From Acidihalobacter aeolianus (GTDB taxonomy: Bacteria; Pseudomonadota; Gammaproteobacteria; DSM-5130; Acidihalobacteraceae): a stretch of 64,000 nucleotides of DNA. Under the pieces are notes generated by a model, which saw only the letters and a list, made by a program, of their open reading frames with translations, made no database searches and was not told where the DNA came from. Positions 56,583-64,000 of this stretch are shown here, in pieces. The position numbers and the translations under genes were made by a program. Positions within the stretch are counted from its first letter, which is position 1; each line of letters opens with the position of its first letter. The DNA is taken from contig NZ_CP017448.1 in the NCBI RefSeq assembly GCF_001753165.1, positions 576,462-640,461 of the forward strand, in the 5' to 3' direction.

Positions 56583-58151
56583 TCAATGGCGGAAGTGGCG
56601 AACTCCTGTGAACACCATGGCCATACCGTGTTCATTGGCGGCAGCGATCACTTCTTCGTCGCGCATCGAGCCGCCGGGCTGGATGACGGCGGTGATGCCG
56701 GCCTCTGCTGCAGCGTCGATGCCGTCGCGGAAGGGGAAGAACGCGTCCGAAGCCATTACGGTGCCGGATACAGCCAGGCCCTCGTCTGCCGCCTTGATGC
56801 CGGCGATGCGCGCGGAGTAGACCCGGCTCATCTGCCCGGCGCCGACGCCGACCGTTTGGCGGTCGCGCACGTAGACGATGGCGTTCGATTTTACGAACTT
56901 GGCGACCCGCCAGGCGAATAGCAGGTCCTCGAGTTCCTGAGCTTCGGGTGCGCGACGGGTCACGGTCTTGAGCTCATCGGCCATTACGGCCGCCAGATCG
57001 CGATCCTGCACCAGCAGGCCGCCGTTGACGCGCTTGAAGTCGAACCCGGGCTGCGGTGCATCCCACTGACCGCTGGCCAGCAGGCGCACGTTTTTCTTCT
57101 CGGCCACCGCATGCGCGGCCGCCGGCGTGATTTCGGGGGCGATGATGACCTCGACGAACTGGCGGCTGACGATGGCGTGGGCGGTATCGCCGTCCAGCGG
57201 GCGGTTGAAGGCGATGATGCCGCCGAAGGCCGAGGTCGGGTCTGTCTGGTAGGCACGTTCGTAGGCGGTCAGCAGATTCGGCGCGACGGCGACCCCGCAG
57301 GGGTTGGCATGCTTGACGATGACGCAGGCCGGGGCGTCGAACTGCTTGACGCATTCCAGCGCCGCATCGGTGTCGGCGATGTTGTTGAAGGACAGCGCCT
57401 TGCCCTGCAGCTGACGGGCGCTGGCGACGCTGGCCTCGGCCAGGTTGCGTTCGCGGTAGAAGGCCGCGCGCTGATGGGGGTTTTCGCCGTAGCGCAGATC
57501 CTCCGCCTTGTCGAACTGCAGGCTGAGCGTGTCCGGGAAGGGCGCGCGGCTGCCGTCGGCTGCGATCGCACCGAGATAGTTCGCGACCATGCCGTCATAG
57601 CGGGCGGTGTGGGCGAAGGCCTTGGCGGCCAGCGCGAAGCGGGTCTGCAGGCACGTGCCGCCGGCCTGGCGCAATTCCTCGACGAGTCCCACATAGTCCG
57701 CCGGGTCGACGACCACGGCGACGTCGGCGTGGTTCTTGGCTGCGGCACGGACCATGGCCGGGCCACCGATGTCGATCTGCTCGATCGCCTCGGCCAGGGG
57801 GCAGTCGGGATTGGCGACGGTCGCTTCGAAGGGGTAGAGGTTGACCACCACGAGGTCGATGGCGCCGATGTCGTGTTCGGCCATGATCTCGTCGTCGATG
57901 CCGCGGCGTCCGAGAATGCCGCCGTGGATCTTGGGGTGCAGGGTCTTGACGCGGCCGTCCATCATTTCCGGAAAGCGGGTGTGCTCGGACACGTCCAGTA
58001 CGGGCAGGCCGGCCGCCTTCAGGCTGCGCGCGGTGCCGCCGGTGGAGAGTAGTTCGATGCCCAGTTCGACGAGCGCCTGTGCGAGTGTTTCGATGCCGGT
58101 CTTGTCGGAAACGCTGATCAGCGCTCTGGCGATGGGTCGCTTGTCTTGCAT
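56583..58151 (-). CDS. purH: Bifunctional AICAR transformylase/IMP cyclohydrolase
   Basis: This 522-aa enzyme completes purine synthesis. The N-terminal cyclohydrolase domain has [18 protein letters not shown] and [10 protein letters not shown]. The transformylase domain has [15 protein letters not shown] and the KHANPCG motif. The length is standard. It is transcribed away from fis and would normally be followed by purD. Confidence 0.97.
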   Translation of the reverse strand: MQDKRPIARALISVSDKTGIETLAQALVELGIELLSTGGTARSLKAAGLPVLDVSEHTRFPEMMDGRVKTLHPKIHGGILGRRGIDDEIMAEHDIGAIDLVVVNLYPFEATVANPDCPLAEAIEQIDIGGPAMVRAAAKNHADVAVVVDPADYVGLVEELRQAGGTCLQTRFALAAKAFAHTARYDGMVANYLGAIAADGSRAPFPDTLSLQFDKAEDLRYGENPHQRAAFYRERNLAEASVASARQLQGKALSFNNIADTDAALECVKQFDAPACVIVKHANPCGVAVAPNLLTAYERAYQTDPTSAFGGIIAFNRPLDGDTAHAIVSRQFVEVIIAPEITPAAAHAVAEKKNVRLLASGQWDAPQPGFDFKRVNGGLLVQDRDLAAVMADELKTVTRRAPEAQELEDLLFAWRVAKFVKSNAIVYVRDRQTVGVGAGQMSRVYSARIAGIKAADEGLAVSGTVMASDAFFPFRDGIDAAAEAGITAVIQPGGSMRDEEVIAAANEHGMAMVFTGVRHFRH

Positions 58152-58215
58152 GGGTGGTTCCGCCGCTTCAGGAAAGCCGCGCAGTATAGCGGCACGACTG
58201 CATTCATGCAGGGCG

Positions 58216-58506
58216 TCAGTTGAGCCCGTGATCCTGCAGCTTCTTTCGCAGTGTGCCTCGGCTGATGCCCAGGTAGGCTGCGGCCCGGCATTGGTTGCCG
58301 CGGCACTGAATCAGTACCGTTTCCAGCAACGGGCGTTCGACCTCGCTCAGCACCAGACGATAAAGGTCGCTGGGTTCGTAGCCGTTCAAGGTCTCGAAGT
58401 AATGCTGCAACGAGTGACGGACCGCTTCGGAGAGCGGCGGGGGCGTGTGCGCAGGCGCAGGCTCACTGAAGGACTTGGCCAGTTTCGTAGACGGTGGTGC
58501 GTTCAT
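58216..58506 (-). CDS. fis: DNA-binding protein Fis
   Basis: This 96-aa nucleoid protein has the C-terminal helix-turn-helix [22 protein letters not shown] and ends DHGLN, as in E. coli Fis. Its ATG overlaps the dusB stop by four bases. The dusB-fis operon is a gammaproteobacterial marker. Confidence 0.96.
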   Translation of the reverse strand: MNAPPSTKLAKSFSEPAPAHTPPPLSEAVRHSLQHYFETLNGYEPSDLYRLVLSEVERPLLETVLIQCRGNQCRAAAYLGISRGTLRKKLQDHGLN

Positions 58507-59504
58507 GCAGCAAGCCCCCTTGAATGGTTGTACTGGAAAAAGGACTCGATCAGACGGTATTGCGCAGTGCTGCCCTCCGCACCCAGGATGCGTTTGCTCC
58601 ATGCGGCAACGTCGTCACGCGCTGTTCTTATCGTCAGCGCCCTAAGATACCAGCCAATGTGTTTGCGTGCGACCCGGTAACCGCGCTCTTCGCCATAAAA
58701 ATCGTACAGGGTGCAGACGTGCTCGAGCAGCGTGTCCCGGGTCTCGTCCTGGCCTGCCTGTTCCAGTCGCTGGCCGGTGTGCAGGTAACGTTCGATTTCG
58801 CGAAAGATCCAGGGATTGCCCTGGGCGGCGCGACCGATCATCAGTGCGTCGGCAGCGGTGGCATCCAGCACCATCCGCGCCTTTTCCGGTGTATCGACAT
58901 CGCCGTTGGCGACAACCGGGATAGACACGGCCGACTTGACTGCCCGGATCGTGGCGTATTCAGCCTCGCCGGAGTAGGCGCAGGCGCGCGTGCGTCCGTG
59001 TACCGCGAGAGCGGCGATCCCGACTTCCTCGGCAATCTGGGCCACGCGGACGGCATTGCGCTGCTCGGGCGACCAACCCGTGCGAATCTTGAGCGTGACC
59101 GGGATCTCGACCGCCGAGACCACGGCTTCGAGGATGCGGCGAATGAGATCCTCGTCACGCATGAGGGCGGAGCCGGCGGCCTTGTTGCAGACTTTCTTGG
59201 CAGGACAGCCCATGTTGATGTCGATGATCTGGGCGCCCTCGGCGGCATTGATACGCGCCGCTTCGGCCATCATTGCGGGATCGGCGCCCGCAATCTGCAC
59301 GCTGCGGATGCCGGTTTCGCCGGCGTGATCGAGTCGCAGGCGGGTCTTGGTGCTGCCGCGCAGGTCGGGCCGCACGGTCACCATTTCGGATACGGCCATG
59401 CCCGCACCCAGACGGCGGCAAAGATTGCGAAAAGGGCGATCAGTGACGCCGGCCATCGGCGCGAGGATGAGACGGTTTGAAATAGTGTGCGCGCCGATCT
59501 GCAT
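58503..59504 (-). CDS. dusB: tRNA-dihydrouridine synthase B
   Basis: This 333-aa FMN enzyme reduces uridine in the D loop of tRNA. It has LAPMAGVTDRPFR at the N-terminus, the catalytic Cys in INMGCPAKKV, and GLSVHG-type LAVHGRTR. The start and length agree with E. coli DusB. It is co-transcribed with fis. Confidence 0.96.
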   Translation of the reverse strand: MQIGAHTISNRLILAPMAGVTDRPFRNLCRRLGAGMAVSEMVTVRPDLRGSTKTRLRLDHAGETGIRSVQIAGADPAMMAEAARINAAEGAQIIDINMGCPAKKVCNKAAGSALMRDEDLIRRILEAVVSAVEIPVTLKIRTGWSPEQRNAVRVAQIAEEVGIAALAVHGRTRACAYSGEAEYATIRAVKSAVSIPVVANGDVDTPEKARMVLDATAADALMIGRAAQGNPWIFREIERYLHTGQRLEQAGQDETRDTLLEHVCTLYDFYGEERGYRVARKHIGWYLRALTIRTARDDVAAWSKRILGAEGSTAQYRLIESFFQYNHSRGLAA

Positions 59505-59612
59505 CTGTGTCGGAGAGGGGTAGGCCAGGAAATCAGGAAAACATAGTTGAGCGGGTCTGGATTGTAAAGACGAGCTTACGTTTTCCTCGGGAGGTCGGGC
59601 CTGTACGGTGCT

Positions 59613-60368
59613 TCAGTGGAAGCTGAATTCGTAACTGATGGCCTGCGGTCCTGGGTCCCTAAACGATACACTGATTTCTATCGGAGTGTTGGGTGGCATC
59701 GGCAATGCCGGGTTGATGTTGCTGGGTAGGTACTGAGCCGGTTTGAAGCGGCCGATCGCCACCAACTTGCCTTGCAGGTTGGAAAAACTGATCTCCAGCA
59801 GCGGGTAGGGTTGTGGGAAGGGGGCGGTATTGTCGATGGTGGCCGTGAGCATCAAGGCATGCGGGATGTTGGGGTGCGTGAATACGTTGCGACTGAGCAG
59901 TTCGATCCGATTGAGTGCGCGTAGCGGGGGGAGCGTGCAGCCACGAATTCGGCACAGCTGTTGCAGCCAGGGGCGCACGGCAGGTGTCTGCGCGAGCTGG
60001 CCGCGGATGCTGAGTACATACTGACCAGCGAGCAAGGCGAGCAGCGCGAGGATGCCGAGGCTCCACAATAGGGTTGAAAGCCAGCGTCCCCGGCGCGGCT
60101 TTCGTGTTCTGGCTTCGGGGATGATGTCCGCATCAGGCTCCCCAATGTCGGCGCTCTCAGACTCCGGTTCGGGCGTTCTTGGCGGGGGAGGGAGCGTATC
60201 GGGGATACCGAGCGGCAGCTGGGGGTGATGTTCATCCTCGTCCGAGAGTGTTTCCCGAGCCTCGAACACATGGCTGCATTCTCCGCAACGCACCCAGCCG
60301 TCAGCGGCCGTCAGTTGGTGGCGGCTGATTCGGTACAGGGCATGGCACTGGGGGCACTCGACGTACAT
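59613..60368 (-). CDS. Zinc-ribbon (MJ0042-type) and DUF3426 membrane protein
   Basis: This 251-aa protein has an N-terminal zinc ribbon (MYVECPQCHALYRI and RCGECSHVFEA), a Pro/Glu-rich linker, one membrane helix (WSLGILALLALLAGQYVL) and a C-terminal periplasmic DUF3426 domain. It is often found beside prmA. The function is unknown. Confidence 0.85.
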   Translation of the reverse strand: MYVECPQCHALYRISRHQLTAADGWVRCGECSHVFEARETLSDEDEHHPQLPLGIPDTLPPPPRTPEPESESADIGEPDADIIPEARTRKPRRGRWLSTLLWSLGILALLALLAGQYVLSIRGQLAQTPAVRPWLQQLCRIRGCTLPPLRALNRIELLSRNVFTHPNIPHALMLTATIDNTAPFPQPYPLLEISFSNLQGKLVAIGRFKPAQYLPSNINPALPMPPNTPIEISVSFRDPGPQAISYEFSFH

Positions 60369-60411
60369 GGCAGGTTAAGCATAAGGCCTGCCGCGTGGGC
60401 GGCATAGCCTG

Positions 60412-61290
60412 TCAGTCACGTAGGCGCCCGGACAGACGAACCCAGCCTTCCAGGGTTTCGGGTATGCTCCAGTCGATGCGTTCCGCATAGGCTGCGCCTG
60501 TCGCTTCGGCCTGGGTATCGAGGATGCCTGAGAGGAGCAACTGTCCACCGGGCTTGATATGCGCGATGAGCGTGTCGGCCAGGGCGATCAGCGGGCCAGA
60601 GAGGATATTGGCGACGACGAGGTCGGCCTGCCAGTCGCCGAGGACTTCCGGCAGGGAGGTGTGCAGAACGTTATCGTCGATATCATTGCGCGCGGCGTTG
60701 TCGCGGGTGGCGGTCAGTGCCTGCGGGTCGATATCCACACCCCAGGCCTCACGGGCGCCTAGTTTGAGCGCTGCGATGGCGAGCACGCCAGAGCCGCAAC
60801 CGTAATCCAGCACGCGAGTACCGGCTTGCGCATGTCGGTCGAGCCACTGCAGACAGAGTGCCGTGGTTGGGTGCGTGCCGGTGCCGAAGGCAAGTCCAGG
60901 GTCGAGGCACAGATTGACCGCCAGGGGATCGGGTGGGTCGCACCAGCTCGGGCAGACCCAGAGCCGTTCACCGAAGCGCATCGGCTGGAAATCGCCCATC
61001 CAGGTCCGCGTCCAGTCCTGGTCCTCGACCTTAGCGATGCGCGCGGGCTGTTGCAGGGCAAACTCGGCGCACAGCGCCATGCCGAGGGCTTCGAGCGGTG
61101 TGACGGCGGGGAATAGCGCAGTCAGAGTAATCTCAGGCCACAGCGGGGTTTCGCCCGGGCCAGGTTCCAGCACGGGGTTGTCGCCAGCATCGCCGAGCGT
61201 GACCGAGAGGGCGCCAGCCTGCTCGAGCCGCTGTTCGATCTCCCCGGCTCGGTCGGCCGGGGTGGTCAGGGTGAGATTCTGCCAGGGCAT
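60412..61290 (-). CDS. prmA: Ribosomal protein L11 methyltransferase
   Basis: This 292-aa SAM-dependent enzyme trimethylates L11. It has AFGTGTHPTTALCLQWL and the SAM motif VLDYGCGSGVLAIAA, followed by NILSGPLIAL. It is downstream of accC in the usual accBC-prmA order. Confidence 0.96.
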   Translation of the reverse strand: MPWQNLTLTTPADRAGEIEQRLEQAGALSVTLGDAGDNPVLEPGPGETPLWPEITLTALFPAVTPLEALGMALCAEFALQQPARIAKVEDQDWTRTWMGDFQPMRFGERLWVCPSWCDPPDPLAVNLCLDPGLAFGTGTHPTTALCLQWLDRHAQAGTRVLDYGCGSGVLAIAALKLGAREAWGVDIDPQALTATRDNAARNDIDDNVLHTSLPEVLGDWQADLVVANILSGPLIALADTLIAHIKPGGQLLLSGILDTQAEATGAAYAERIDWSIPETLEGWVRLSGRLRD

Positions 61291-61310
61291 GTCGGGGCGT
61301 CGGCGGGAAG

Positions 61311-62651
61311 CTAGAGGCCGAGTTTCTTTTCCAGATAATGGATGTTCGTACCGCCCTCGACGAACGCGGTGTCGGCGATGATTTCCTGGTGTAGGGGTAT
61401 GTTCGTCTTGATGCCGTCGATGACGATTTCCTGCAGGGCGCCGCGCATGCGTGCCAGGGCGGTTTTACGATTGTCGCCGTAGGCGATGAGCTTGCCGATC
61501 AGGGAATCGTAGTTCGGCGGGACGCGGTAGCCGTTGTAGATGTGCGAGTCGACCCGGATGCCCGGGCCGCCTGGAGCATGGTACTGCGTAATGGTGCCCG
61601 GCGAGGGGGTGAAGTTGTGCGGGTCCTCGGCGTTGATGCGGCATTCGATGGCATGCCCGCGGAAGGTGATGTCGCGCTGGTGGAACGGCAGTTTCTCGTC
61701 TCCGGCGATCTGCAGCTGCAGGCGTACGATGTCGAGACCGGTGATCATCTCGGTCACCGGGTGCTCGACCTGCACGCGGGTATTCATCTCGATGAAATAG
61801 AATTCGCCGTTTTCATACAGGAATTCGAAGGTGCCGGCGCCACGGTAGCCGATCTTGCGGCAGGCCTCTGCCAAACGTTCGCCGAGTTGGTTGCGGTCGC
61901 GCTCGCTGATGCCGGGGGCTGGCGCTTCTTCCACCACCTTCTGGTGGCGTCGCTGCATCGAGCAGTCGCGTTCGCCCAGATGCACGGCATTGCCGTGGTT
62001 GTCGGCGAGCACCTGAAATTCGATATGACGCGGCGCTTCCAGGTACTTTTCCATATAGACGGTGGGATTGCCGAAGGCGGTTTGCGCCTCGGCCCGGGTC
62101 ATCGCAATGGCATTGAGCAGGCTGCCCTCGGAATGCACCACGCGCATGCCGCGGCCGCCGCCACCGCCTGCCGCCTTTATGATGACCGGAAAGCCAATGT
62201 CGCGGGCGAGGCGCAGGTTTTCCTCGGCCTGGTCGCCGAGTGGGCCGTCCGAGCCGGGCACGCAGGGAACGCCAGCCGCCTTCATGGCGTGCTTGGCGGA
62301 CACCTTGTCGCCCATCAGGCGAATCGTTTCCGCCTTGGGACCGATGAACACGAATCCGCTGGATTCGACGCGTTCGGCGAAGTCAGCATTTTCGGCGAGA
62401 AAGCCGTAGCCCGGATGGATGGCGTTGGCGTCGGTAACCTCCGCCGCACTGATGATCGCCGGGATGTTGAGGTAGCTCTCGGCCGAAGGTGCGGGGCCGA
62501 TGCATACCGATTCGTCCGCGAGGCGCACATGCTTGAGGTCGCGGTCCACTACCGAGTGAACGGCGACGGTCTTGATGCCGAGTTCACGGCATGCGCGCAG
62601 GATTCGCAGGGCGATTTCGCCACGGTTGGCGATGACGACTTTCTTGAGCAT
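61311..62651 (-). CDS. accC: Biotin carboxylase subunit of acetyl-CoA carboxylase
   Basis: This 446-aa ATP-grasp enzyme carboxylates biotin on AccB in fatty acid synthesis. It has [17 protein letters not shown], the ATP-binding [10 protein letters not shown], the [16 protein letters not shown] motif and KLIAYG. ATG 62651 is the conserved start. Confidence 0.97.
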   Translation of the reverse strand: MLKKVVIANRGEIALRILRACRELGIKTVAVHSVVDRDLKHVRLADESVCIGPAPSAESYLNIPAIISAAEVTDANAIHPGYGFLAENADFAERVESSGFVFIGPKAETIRLMGDKVSAKHAMKAAGVPCVPGSDGPLGDQAEENLRLARDIGFPVIIKAAGGGGGRGMRVVHSEGSLLNAIAMTRAEAQTAFGNPTVYMEKYLEAPRHIEFQVLADNHGNAVHLGERDCSMQRRHQKVVEEAPAPGISERDRNQLGERLAEACRKIGYRGAGTFEFLYENGEFYFIEMNTRVQVEHPVTEMITGLDIVRLQLQIAGDEKLPFHQRDITFRGHAIECRINAEDPHNFTPSPGTITQYHAPGGPGIRVDSHIYNGYRVPPNYDSLIGKLIAYGDNRKTALARMRGALQEIVIDGIKTNIPLHQEIIADTAFVEGGTNIHYLEKKLGL

Positions 62652-62668
62652 GGGCAGACGCGCTTTCC

Positions 62669-63127
62669 TCAGCCGATGATGAACAGGGGCTCGCCATATT
62701 CGACGGGCTGGCCGTTTTCGACCAGGATGGCCTTGACGACGCCGCTGTGCTCGGCCTCGATCTGATTGAGCATCTTCATCGCCTCGATGATGCACAGGGT
62801 GTCGCCGGCAGCTACGTTCTGCCCTACCTCGACGAAGGGTGTCGCGTCGGGCGCGGATGCGCGGTAGAAGGTGCCGACCATGGGCGATATGACTCTTTGT
62901 CCCTCGGGCAGTGAGCCGGTTTCTGCCGGTTCCGCAGGGGCTGCGCTTGCGGGCGGTGTGGCACTGGGTACCGGTGCGGCAGGTGCTGCGTATACCACCG
63001 GAGCCGCGGCAGCGCTGGTGGTCTGCCGACTGATGCGGACCGATTCTTCCCCTTCTTTGATCTCGATTTCGGCGATACCCGAGGATTCGAGCAGTTCGAT
63101 GAGTTTTTTTACTTTGCGGATATCCAT
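62669..63127 (-). CDS. accB: Biotin carboxyl carrier protein
   Basis: This 152-aa protein has an N-terminal helix region, an Ala/Pro-rich linker and the biotin domain with the acceptor Lys in [15 protein letters not shown]. It is the first gene of the accB-accC pair and lies nine bases after aroQ. Confidence 0.97.
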   Translation of the reverse strand: MDIRKVKKLIELLESSGIAEIEIKEGEESVRISRQTTSAAAAPVVYAAPAAPVPSATPPASAAPAEPAETGSLPEGQRVISPMVGTFYRASAPDATPFVEVGQNVAAGDTLCIIEAMKMLNQIEAEHSGVVKAILVENGQPVEYGEPLFIIG

Positions 63128-63136
63128 GCTGGGACC

Positions 63137-63589
63137 TTAGGTTGAGCGGGGCATTCCTAGCGCCGAGGCGGCAGCGTCGATCGCGAGGCGGTAGCCCGAC
63201 GGGCCGAAGCCGACGATCACGCCGCTGGCGATATCGGAGAGGTACGAGTGGCGGCGGAAAGACTCCCGCGCGTGGATGTTGGAGAGATGCACCTCGATGA
63301 ACGGGATATCGCTGGCGAGCAGCGCGTCGCGCAGCGCGATGCTGGTGTGGGTATAGGCCGCCGGGTTAATCACGATGTAGGACACGCCTTCCCGGGATGC
63401 CTGTTGTACGCGTGTGACCAGTTCACCCTCGTGGTTCGACTGAAAATGGACTAGATCCAGGCCGAGCGAAGCAGCGTGGCGCTGCACCTCGTCCACGATG
63501 TCATCAAGTGTCCGGGATCCGTAGACACCTGGCTCGCGGTTGCCAAGCAGATTCAGATTGGGGCCGTTGATCAATAATAATTGTGGCAT
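63137..63589 (-). CDS. aroQ: 3-dehydroquinate dehydratase, type II
   Basis: This 150-aa enzyme of the shikimate pathway has [18 protein letters not shown] with the catalytic Tyr, [10 protein letters not shown], and the [16 protein letters not shown] and [11 protein letters not shown] motifs. It precedes accB, as in many gammaproteobacteria. Confidence 0.96.
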   Translation of the reverse strand: MPQLLLINGPNLNLLGNREPGVYGSRTLDDIVDEVQRHAASLGLDLVHFQSNHEGELVTRVQQASREGVSYIVINPAAYTHTSIALRDALLASDIPFIEVHLSNIHARESFRRHSYLSDIASGVIVGFGPSGYRLAIDAAASALGMPRST

Positions 63590-63707
63590 GAGCGCTCTGG
63601 CCGACGAGGGCGGCTTGAATAGCGCGGAATTGTGCCGAAAAGGGGCAGAACTGTCCAGTTCGTCGCCGTATCGCCGACGATGGCCCCAGTTCGGCGGTCG
63701 TTGTCCC

Positions 63708-64000
63708 TCAACCGCCCACGGCGGCAACCCGTTTGACGAAGGTTTGCGGCGGCATGTAACCCACCACCTGCAGCTGGCGCTGTTCTTGCCCCTTGGCGTT
63801 GAAGAAGATGATGCCTGGCGGGCCGAACAGCCCGAAGCGCTTGAGCAGGGCCTTGTCGGCGGCATCGTTGGCGGTGACGTCGGCCTGTAGCAACACGAAC
63901 CCGGAGAGGGCCTGCTGTACCTGATGATTGGAGAAGGTATAGGCCTCGAGTTCCTTGCAGGAGACGCACCAGGCGGCATAGAAATCGAGCATGACCGGCT
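63708..64000 (-). CDS. dsbD: Thiol:disulfide interchange protein DsbD, C-terminal part (cut by window edge)
   Basis: About 97 codons of the C-terminal thioredoxin-like domain are visible. The active site is CVSC in [16 protein letters not shown], and [11 protein letters not shown] follows. DsbD carries electrons across the inner membrane for periplasmic disulfide isomerisation and cytochrome c assembly. The membrane and N-terminal domains lie beyond position 64000. Confidence 0.85.
   Translation of the reverse strand, partial: PVMLDFYAAWCVSCKELEAYTFSNHQVQQALSGFVLLQADVTANDAADKALLKRFGLFGPPGIIFFNAKGQEQRQLQVVGYMPPQTFVKRVAAVGG

Overview
This window looks like a G+C-rich gammaproteobacterial chromosome, most likely from a sulfur-oxidising lineage. 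The gammaproteobacterial call rests on housekeeping blocks: dusB-fis next to purH, rhlB/trxA/rho, rpmB-rpmG, and aroQ-accB-accC-prmA. The sulfur call rests on a complete soeABC-type cytoplasmic sulfite dehydrogenase operon (38.9-43.5 kb) and a TauE/SafE-family anion exporter (54.3 kb). I cannot name a genus from sequence alone.

Layout. (1) 1-14.7 kb is an accessory purine/ureide-utilisation region. A molybdopterin subunit of a xanthine dehydrogenase-like enzyme (cut by the window start) diverges from a BMP-type nucleobase/nucleoside ABC transporter operon that continues into adenine deaminase, allophanate hydrolase and an M20 ureide/carbamoyl hydrolase. Two near-identical 18-bp operator-like sites flank the divergent intergenic region. 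A 1307-bp ISL3-type insertion sequence with a perfect 8-bp target duplication and a frameshifted transposase separates this from an NCS1 permease-amidase pair, which has its own tandem dyads upstream. (2) 14.7-20.8 kb holds thiO, a Fur-family regulator, a broken tRNA-Thr next to an intact tRNA-Thr(CGU), decayed prophage fragments, a cytochrome b561/cytochrome c' pair, and a winged-helix regulator whose receiver-like domain seems to lack the phosphoacceptor Asp. (3) 20.8-32.4 kb holds srkA, a Gld-like ABC/DUF4340 operon, a fatty acid desaturase, rpmBG, a pterin/folate cluster (folB, a metallo-beta-lactamase-fold gene, folK, folM), a MidA-type methyltransferase and uppP. (4) 32.4-44.4 kb holds a PAS-GGDEF protein, cca with a MITE-like 272-bp element at its 5' edge, an NDUFA9-like protein, a small Omp85 protein, moaA, soeABC and a polytopic membrane protein. 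(5) 44.4-64 kb is mostly core: rhlB, trxA, rho, glgP, purD, a NYN-domain protein, an HpxW/GGT-like Ntn hydrolase, tauE, a GAF-PAS-GGDEF protein, purH, fis, dusB, a zinc-ribbon/DUF3426 protein, prmA, accC, accB, aroQ and the end of dsbD.

How it fits together. Imported purines would be deaminated (adenine to hypoxanthine) and oxidised by the Mo-hydroxylase. Downstream ureides and urea-derived allophanate would be broken to ammonia and CO2, so the locus reads as nitrogen scavenging. Uricase, allantoinase and urea carboxylase are not in the window, so the pathway is only partly visible. moaA lies beside soeABC and supplies molybdenum cofactor both to SoeA and to the xanthine dehydrogenase-like enzyme.
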